Shown here: in pieces, positions 58,511 to 64,000 of the stretch
Layout of the letters: the number at the start of each line of letters is the position of its first letter
How positions within the stretch are numbered: the stretch's first letter is position 1
Origin: Terriglobia bacterium
GTDB lineage: Bacteria > Acidobacteriota > Terriglobia > Terriglobales > Acidobacteriaceae
Direction: 5' to 3'
NCBI GenBank assembly: GCA_020072645.1
Contig: JAIQGK010000017.1
Coordinates: 124,001-188,000, forward strand
DNA: 64,000 bases
Program-made: the position numbers and the translations under genes
Notes under the pieces: model-generated
Seen by the model: only the letters and a program-made list of their open reading frames with translations
Told to the model about the DNA's origin: nothing
Databases searched by the model: none

Positions 58511-59389
58511 ATGAAGTGTACGCGCCACCACTCGCAACATATGTACCATGCCTCGGCTTACTCTGTTTCAGCCGAATTCGAAAGACCCAAAAAACATAGC
58601 ATGGCCCCGCAAGCCTCAGTCGTTCTTGCCGGCCACGGTGGTCATGGATCCAGTCGCGCCTCAGCCTACAACGTTGATGGCCTTATTTCCTTCAAAAATG
58701 CTTACTCTGAAGTCGGCGGCAGTTTTGATGACTGCCACGGCATGCACACCACTCACGCCTGGTCCGTCGTTGAGGGATTGAACGTTGCGGACATGCTCAC
58801 CGCGGATCGCGTTGTCGCCCGCATGGCCGTTTATCATGAGCCAACCGGTGGCAGCGAAGCCACCTATGACATCACCGGCAGCTATTTTGAAAATCTCCGC
58901 ATTGCCGGCCATCCAGTCGAGTTAGAATTGGCCACTCACGTTTTCCACGACCACGACACATATCCAAAGTTGGCTAAGGCGCACAAAGCCGGTAAAACCG
59001 ACGATTGGCTGGTCGGAAGCAAGCTAATGCAACTTAAGAACGATGAGTTGACAGATTTGGAAGACAAGTATCATGCCCTGATCGGCATGTCTGAAGTGGT
59101 CAAAGAATGGAAGAGCCCCAAACGGCCGACGGACCGGGGAAGCTATTGGTTCTCCCCGGCAAACAATCTCGAGTGGAAGCCTTCGTCCGAAATCCTGGGT
59201 TTTGGCTCCATCATCTGTATTCCAAAATTCGGGGTCATTCGTCTGGCGGAAATGGTAGTGCATCGTCATTCGCGAACGCTGCGCATGTTCCGGGTTCAGA
59301 TGTGCTCGTCAGGACACGGCACATCAGATGGTGGAACTACAACAGGTGGCGGTACTGGCGGGGGCACCTATCCCACGCCTCCAGGCTAA
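58511..59389 (+). CDS. Uncharacterised His-rich protein between anti-sigma and CHAT genes
   Basis: 292 residues from ATG 58511 (GGAG six bases upstream); ATG 58499 possible. No family recognised. A His/Ser-rich N-terminus (HHSQHMYHASAYS), VVLAGHGGHGSS, a beta-rich body (DITGSYFENLRIAGHPVELE), and a Gly/Thr-rich tail. No clear signal peptide. It overlaps the frame of the CHAT gene's upstream part. Its place suggests it is a substrate or effector of the CHAT protease (inference). Confidence 0.68.
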   Translation: MKCTRHHSQHMYHASAYSVSAEFERPKKHSMAPQASVVLAGHGGHGSSRASAYNVDGLISFKNAYSEVGGSFDDCHGMHTTHAWSVVEGLNVADMLTADRVVARMAVYHEPTGGSEATYDITGSYFENLRIAGHPVELELATHVFHDHDTYPKLAKAHKAGKTDDWLVGSKLMQLKNDELTDLEDKYHALIGMSEVVKEWKSPKRPTDRGSYWFSPANNLEWKPSSEILGFGSIICIPKFGVIRLAEMVVHRHSRTLRMFRVQMCSSGHGTSDGGTTTGGGTGGGTYPTPPG

Positions 59390-59406
59390 TTACGATTATC
59401 GCGCTA

Positions 59407-61839
59407 ATGCTTATTAGCATGATCGGCTGCGAAAATAAGCGGGCCTCTCTGGAAAAGCGATACGCTCAGGCCCGCCTTTTATTTCAGCAGGGCTATACTG
59501 ATCAGCCCCTTCCGCTTGCGGAAGCGGGCTTGAAAGAATCTGCAGGATATCCGGACCTGAATTGGAAATTTCGCGTTCTCACCGCGGAAGCTCGAAACCG
59601 CAAGAAGCTATTCACCGCTGCACTGGAACCTCTGGAACCCGAACCTCCTTCAAATATCCCCGCAGAAATATTCTGGCGTCGCAAAGTTGCTCAGGCTATG
59701 TCTTTTTGCCAGTTGGGCAGATACCCAGAGATGGAAGATCACTTTGCCCAAGCCGCGGCATTGCAGGCAGAGCCTGGGGCCTTGAACTATGCTCGTGGGA
59801 GGTGTGCAGCTTTCCAGCACAAAATAAAGGATGCCGAGAACTATTTGAGGCTGGTTACCGCGCAAGGCTCAAATCCAGATCCTTTTCTCAAGGCTTACGC
59901 ACTGGCTACCCTCGCGGCATGGGCAAGTGGCGATCTCCGTTACGATGAAGCGATTGACCTAAATAAGGAAGGCCTGGCAATTCTTCACACGTTGCATGCC
60001 CCTCCTCTAGAGAAACTGGTATTGGGGAATTTGGGCCAGCTGTATGTAGACTTGTCAGATTTCAAAAATGCCCTGGAATTCGCTGAAGCAGGAAAGAAAA
60101 TAGCTTCTGAATTGAAAGATTCCAGCCAGCTAAGATTTCTCTTGATTATAGGCGTCGCTAGGGCCATCGAAGGGCAATCCGGCTTGGCGGAACAGTCATA
60201 CAACCATGCTCTTGCCATCGCGACAAAACTGAAGGATAACGACGCCATCGCCGAATGTTTGTACGGCATGACGATGGTCAAGCTGGGTCAGCATCAACTT
60301 GACGAGGCGGAAAAATACCATCTCCAAGTATCCAAACTTGGACTAGACCATCTACCGAATTGGCAATTGGCTGAAGCAGCTATTGAGGCCGCCCATGGCA
60401 ATTATGCCAAAGCCATTCTCGGATACCGCGAGGTACTCCAACAGCAGGAAGCCGCGGACGCGCAGCAACATCTCTTTCATTTCAAGCAAATTTGGTTGAG
60501 CCAATCCCGGCTGGCCGGCGCATATGCAGCGCAGGGTAACAGCTCTGAAGCGGAAAAGTGGTTCCAGCGCAGCATCGCCACCATGGATGCTGGCATTAAA
60601 AGCCTGAAGCACCCCGAACTCCGAACTGCCCTGCGCGACAACACTCCAATTTATGACGGATATGTAACCTTCCTCATCAGCCAGAAACAATACGCCAAAG
60701 CGCTGCAAGTCGCGCAAGCAGGCCGTGCCCGCACTTTGTTGCTGGATGAGGAAAAGCCAACTTCTAAAACTCCGGTTGCAGAGGACGCCAAGGTTTGGCT
60801 CTCAAAGATCCAGCATTATCTCGGTCGTGACAGATCAGTGCTGCTCTCCTATTTCGAAACCCGGGACGAGTGTTATTTATGGACCGTTACGGCTACCCAG
60901 TTGCGCCTTTTTCCGTTAGGCATAAAGGGGCCGGATTTAGACAACCTCATCGATTCCTACCAGCAGGAGATTCAGCAGCACTTGCCTCTTGCGGACAGCT
61001 CAGCGGCGAAAAAGCTGTATCAGTTTATGGTCCAACCGGCGAGCGATCTTATTCCCAAAGGCTCGCATGTAATCGTGGTTGCAGACAGTAAAAGCTACAG
61101 CATTAACTTTGAAACGGTCGTTTCTTCCCGGGGGACGGACCACTACTGGATTGAGGATGTGGAGTTGGAGAATGCGAGATCGATTGATCTGCTCATTGCG
61201 TCTCATCCAAAGCGTGCTCCCGCAAAAGGCCTTCTGTTAATAGGCGCTCCAGCTCAAGCTGATTCGCATTTCCCCGAACTACCCCATGCTCCAGAGGAGA
61301 TGGCTAGTGTGCGAAAGCATTTTTCGTCCAGCAAGATAACCAGCTTTTCTGGGAAAGATGCCACGCCTGATTCGTATTTAAGAAACTCGCCCGGCTTGTA
61401 TAAATTTATTCATTTGTCTACGCACGGCACTCCCAATGCGATCGACCCTCTGCAGTCGGCGATCATTCTGTCTTCCGGCAAAGATGGCAATTTCAAGCTT
61501 CTGGGCCGGGACATTATCGAGGGCAAAGTGCGGCTCAACGCGGAGCTTGTCACCATTTCCGCCTGCGAAGGAGTAGGAACCCAATTGCAGTCGCTGGAAG
61601 GACTGCTTGGCCTGGAGTGGGCATTCATGCGGGCCGGAGCGCATCAGGTCGTTGCGGCCGTATGGGACCAGGATGACGCCGTAACGCCCGCGCTGATGGA
61701 CGATTTCTACGATCAGCTCACACACGGCAAAAGCGCGACAGACGCTCTTCACCACGCCAAGCTAAACATCCTTAAGGCTGGCGGTTTTCATGCTGCTCCT
61801 TATTATTGGGCATCACTCCAGCTTTACACGCGGTCATAA
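59407..61839 (+). CDS. TPR-CHAT caspase-like protease, probable lipoprotein
   Basis: 810 residues if started at ATG 59407. In-frame text just before it (RLITIIALMLISMIGC) looks like a lipoprotein signal whose true start has no ATG/GTG/TTG nearby, so the start is uncertain. TPR repeats fill about 30-440 (e.g. LVLGNLGQLYVDLSDFKNAL). The CHAT domain is C-terminal: FIHLSTHG (H673), VTISACEG (C720) and AGAHQVVAAVWDQDD, giving the His/Cys dyad of this caspase-like family. CHAT proteases cleave specific partners when activated through their repeats. Last gene of the sigma/anti-sigma/unknown/CHAT set. Confidence 0.86.
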   Translation: MLISMIGCENKRASLEKRYAQARLLFQQGYTDQPLPLAEAGLKESAGYPDLNWKFRVLTAEARNRKKLFTAALEPLEPEPPSNIPAEIFWRRKVAQAMSFCQLGRYPEMEDHFAQAAALQAEPGALNYARGRCAAFQHKIKDAENYLRLVTAQGSNPDPFLKAYALATLAAWASGDLRYDEAIDLNKEGLAILHTLHAPPLEKLVLGNLGQLYVDLSDFKNALEFAEAGKKIASELKDSSQLRFLLIIGVARAIEGQSGLAEQSYNHALAIATKLKDNDAIAECLYGMTMVKLGQHQLDEAEKYHLQVSKLGLDHLPNWQLAEAAIEAAHGNYAKAILGYREVLQQQEAADAQQHLFHFKQIWLSQSRLAGAYAAQGNSSEAEKWFQRSIATMDAGIKSLKHPELRTALRDNTPIYDGYVTFLISQKQYAKALQVAQAGRARTLLLDEEKPTSKTPVAEDAKVWLSKIQHYLGRDRSVLLSYFETRDECYLWTVTATQLRLFPLGIKGPDLDNLIDSYQQEIQQHLPLADSSAAKKLYQFMVQPASDLIPKGSHVIVVADSKSYSINFETVVSSRGTDHYWIEDVELENARSIDLLIASHPKRAPAKGLLLIGAPAQADSHFPELPHAPEEMASVRKHFSSSKITSFSGKDATPDSYLRNSPGLYKFIHLSTHGTPNAIDPLQSAIILSSGKDGNFKLLGRDIIEGKVRLNAELVTISACEGVGTQLQSLEGLLGLEWAFMRAGAHQVVAAVWDQDDAVTPALMDDFYDQLTHGKSATDALHHAKLNILKAGGFHAAPYYWASLQLYTRS

Positions 61840-61865
61840 AAAAGCCGGCGTTGTCAGGCGCCGGC
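61838..61865 (-). terminator. Rho-independent terminator for the second ECF gene
   Basis: On the minus strand GCCGGCG...CGCCGGC (7-bp stem, 8-nt loop) is followed by TTTTTT. It overlaps the CHAT stop codon. The plus strand has no U-tract after it. Confidence 0.82.
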
Positions 61866-61894
61866 CAACTTGCAGGTTGCTCATCCAAAATTAT

Positions 61895-62572
61895 TCAGCA
61901 GCAATGGCGCAGAGTATTCGAATCCGTTGAACGCGCTCTGTGCGCGTGCCGGATGGTCTTGGGCTGCATCCTGATCAACGTGACTTTGCTTCTGGGAGCC
62001 CGGTCCAACTGATTGTACTCCGCCACAAATTGCTGCTTTGCCCTGTGAAGCAGCACACGCAAATACTCCCGGCTTACGCCCAGTTCCATGCACACTTCAT
62101 TTTTGTCTCGTTGTTCAAAGAAAACCGCCCGCAGTATCTTCTGGTCTTTGGCTGGAAGTTTTGCCAGCACCCGCTGTACCTGCAGCTTGGTTTCTTCCGC
62201 CAGAAGCATGCCGTCCGGCGTCAGGGATTGGTCCGTGGGATCGCGCTGCAGGTCATCCAGAGGCTTTATCCGGGCGCGCGAGCGGTACGATTCGCGGAGT
62301 ATGTTGTTGCAGACCGAACTCACAAAAGCGCCGAACCGTTCCGGTTGGCGAATGCCGCCTTCGGCACGCACCGCCGCCCAGGCCCGCAACAGGGTTTCCT
62401 GCTGCACGTCCTTGATGTGCTCCGGACACATCAACCGGCGGCGCAGCTTGTTATGGAGGATTTTGCTGAAATATGCCACAAAGTGGGCTTCGGTGGTTAC
62501 ATCCTGCGCCCTGAGTTCGTGCAGGTATGTTTCATTGAACTGATGAAAATCCATGCATTGTGCGGTGGCCAT
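61895..62572 (-). CDS. ECF-type RNA polymerase sigma factor (second paralogue)
   Basis: 225 residues. Region 2: HIKDVQQETLLRAWAAVRAE and FVSSVCNNILRESYR; region 4: LAKLPAKDQKILRAVFFEQR then DKNEVCMELGVSREYLRVLL. Close in layout to the factor at 56905-57606 (shared TEAHFVAYFS). No anti-sigma gene is adjacent on its strand. It has its own terminator and is convergent with the CHAT gene. A basic C-terminal tail of about 30 residues after region 4 is unusual. Confidence 0.9.
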   Translation of the reverse strand: MATAQCMDFHQFNETYLHELRAQDVTTEAHFVAYFSKILHNKLRRRLMCPEHIKDVQQETLLRAWAAVRAEGGIRQPERFGAFVSSVCNNILRESYRSRARIKPLDDLQRDPTDQSLTPDGMLLAEETKLQVQRVLAKLPAKDQKILRAVFFEQRDKNEVCMELGVSREYLRVLLHRAKQQFVAEYNQLDRAPRSKVTLIRMQPKTIRHAHRARSTDSNTLRHCC

Positions 62573-62897
62573 CCCGTCTCCTTACAGCGCGCTCTTCGCT
62601 CGATTAGCGCTGCGCAAACGGCATTCTCCGCAGGTTCCGGGTTTCTCCTCCCATGCCTGTCGGGCACATCAATTGATTGAGTGCTAAACCGTTGCTTGTT
62701 TCATAAGACGCTGGTGCTCGGGATTTCCCTGTCAGGTTTTAACTTTTGTTTTTAAAGTTTTTTCCCGATCGGGGAAAAACAGTCGGCGGGGGGCGCCATT
62801 GGCAAAAAGGGCAGGTTTTGGGGTTCGATTCGCTAAAAGCGGGCCGATGCGCCGATTGCCATCAGCCCGCTTCATAGGCAGCTTTCTTGGGAAATCC
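62573..62897. other. Intergenic region between the second ECF gene and the Tat lipoprotein gene
   Basis: About 325 bp. It contains a palindrome CCCGATCGGG flanked by T- and A-runs (62764-62773), a possible regulatory site for the sigma gene, and a hairpin at 62837-62872. No gene seen. Confidence 0.5.
62837..62872 (-). terminator. Probable terminator after the Tat lipoprotein gene
   Basis: On the minus strand AAGCGGGC...GCCCGCTT (8-bp stem, about 20-nt loop) runs into TTTT. It lies 26 bp past the stop of the gene at 62898-63785. The U-run is short, so strength is uncertain. Confidence 0.5.
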
Positions 62898-63785
62898 TTA
62901 GGGATGGATCACGATCACGCCGCCGATTTGGCAATCAACGAGTGACGCCACATTCATCAGCCGCGGTCTTCCAAGCTGTGAGGTTAGTGCAGCCGACTTG
63001 AACGTGGCTTGTGCGCCGTCACGCCACAGCATGCTTCCCCTGCGGATCGCCTTTGATAGTCCCTCTACCGTCCCGCTCTGGACCTCGGGGCCGGTACTCA
63101 AAACCTCCATGGAAAGCGCCGGGAAATAGCTTTTCAATTCAGCAAAGGCAGAGTGGGCATGCTGTCCCGTGGGATCCTGGGCATCCAACGGGAGGCCCGC
63201 AGCCACCGCGAGATTGGCAAAGCGTGAAACTGCTCCGGCCTGAGGGTTCCAGCCTGTATCTGGAATCAGCGCCAAGGCTGATGGATCGGTCACGTGATAA
63301 ACGAATGCATAGCTTGTCGGCATCACGGCGGAACGGCGATTGCCAAAAGCGTCAATAATCTCGGCCTGCCGTGTGCTCAGTGCCACCACCCGGTCCGGAG
63401 CGGGAAGGACAAAAGTGAAGAATGGCGCTTTCTCATTATTCAGCGCCAGGTGAAGCTGGCTGGCCGAGAGGCGAAACGCATCCGCCCCGCTGGGCAATTC
63501 ATAGTGCGTCTGCTGCACATCGTCAACACCGGCCACACCGCCTAGCATGTATGTTGACTCAGGCGCATTCGCATTGTTGATCAGGTAGCGGTGTCCGTCC
63601 ACTTTGGGCGCGAACACCCGTACCTGAGGATTATCCATGAAGAAGATGAACGGGCCTTCAAAGACCAGATTCATGGTTGTAAAAGCCACAGGGGCCACTG
63701 TGGGCTTGCTGCTAAAAGTCGAGCAGCCCACTGTTGTAACTACTGGCAACGAAGCTAAAGCTTTCAAAAGCTCACGTCGGTTCAT
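62898..63785 (-). CDS. Tat-signal lipoprotein of unknown function
   Basis: 295 residues. NRRELLKALASLPVVTTVGC combines a twin-arginine-like start with a lipobox (TVGC), so export and lipidation are likely. The body is beta-rich (MNLVFEGPFIFFMD, FFTFVLPAPDRVVAL). The end SLVDCQIGGVIVIHP recurs as TVDCQTGGIIVRT in the partial gene at the right edge, so these are tandem paralogues. Family not recognised; no catalytic motif seen. Confidence 0.75.
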   Translation of the reverse strand: MNRRELLKALASLPVVTTVGCSTFSSKPTVAPVAFTTMNLVFEGPFIFFMDNPQVRVFAPKVDGHRYLINNANAPESTYMLGGVAGVDDVQQTHYELPSGADAFRLSASQLHLALNNEKAPFFTFVLPAPDRVVALSTRQAEIIDAFGNRRSAVMPTSYAFVYHVTDPSALALIPDTGWNPQAGAVSRFANLAVAAGLPLDAQDPTGQHAHSAFAELKSYFPALSMEVLSTGPEVQSGTVEGLSKAIRRGSMLWRDGAQATFKSAALTSQLGRPRLMNVASLVDCQIGGVIVIHP

Positions 63786-63926
63786 AGGTATTTCCTCTCT
63801 TAAGCTCCGAAAGTGAGGATTGTAGGCTTCGATAGTTATTGCAACAAGAAAAAGCGCTCCGTCATCGATAATTATCTTCGCTGTCCAAGCCGTCCAACTC
63901 GAAAGGTTTTCTTTGATCTAATCACG

Positions 63927-64000
63927 TCATCCGTTTGGACCTGCGCCCGTGCGCACAATGATTCCTCCTGTCTGGCAATCGACTGTCTCGGATACACGTA
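63927..64000 (-). CDS. Partial gene, C-terminus of a paralogue of the Tat lipoprotein
   Basis: Only 23 codons and the stop lie in the window. They read VSETVDCQTGGIIVRTGAG before PNG and the stop, matching the C-terminus of the gene at 62898-63785 (VDCQxGGxIV). The rest lies beyond the right edge. Confidence 0.6.
   Translation of the reverse strand, partial: RVSETVDCQTGGIIVRTGAGPNG

Overview
The window looks like a soil bacterium of moderate GC content, most probably an Acidobacteriota (Terriglobia-like) chromosome. This is inferred from a decayed MacB/ADOP-type permease relic, many secreted TPR proteins, ECF sigma/CHAT modules and an AgmX/TolQR apparatus. No rRNA or complete marker gene is present to prove it.

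1-20 kb is an accessory, defence-type island. It holds an Eco57I-type methyltransferase (cut by the left edge) with a GIY-YIG/T5orf172-helicase partner; an HTH, ImmA/IrrE peptidase and PIN-like triad; a minus-strand operon of a P-loop kinase, a BpsA/DUF43-type aminopropyltransferase-like protein and a small unknown protein; an ArdC-like antirestriction gene behind a long perfect-arm hairpin; a PLD-nuclease operon facing a PD-(D/E)XK nuclease plus DUF429 gene; a HEPN gene split from a GIY-YIG gene by an intact IS3-family element (17682-18849, 4-bp target duplication AGAC); and a GNAT acetyltransferase. The island ends near a 3' half of a tRNA-Pro gene (20034-20078).

20.8-43 kb holds a PhoD-like phosphatase and then a large envelope machine: signal-peptide and TPR lipoproteins (23497-30578), a TolQ/ExbB-ExbD-ExbD-AgmX/TonB motor set (31632-34214), and two giant surface proteins (DUF11/SdrD-like, 34455-38351; double OmpA plus beta-barrel, 38357-42949). 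A class I cyclic-di-GMP riboswitch (about 34304-34387) precedes the two giant proteins. The leader of the first block is duplicated in front of the second. Behind that second leader lies a collapsed relic that joins the start of the first gene to the end of the fifth.

44-55 kb, between two further tRNA-Pro 3' fragments (44212-44262 and 55363-55391), is a respiratory cluster: a di-haem cytochrome c/EB_dh gamma-like subunit, a small protein, a four-cluster Fe-S beta subunit, a TorD chaperone, an IscA-type carrier, a type II DMSO-reductase-family (NXR/NAR-like) molybdoenzyme, a chlorite dismutase with the catalytic His/Arg pair, a cupredoxin, a DUF2231 membrane protein and a convergent GntR/FCD regulator. 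It could be a nitrite oxidoreductase-like or a (per)chlorate/chlorite system.

55.4-64 kb holds a permease relic, a secreted protein, an ECF sigma/zinc-finger anti-sigma/unknown/TPR-CHAT protease cluster, a convergent paralogous ECF sigma factor with its own terminator, and two tandem paralogous Tat-lipoprotein-like genes, the last cut by the right edge.
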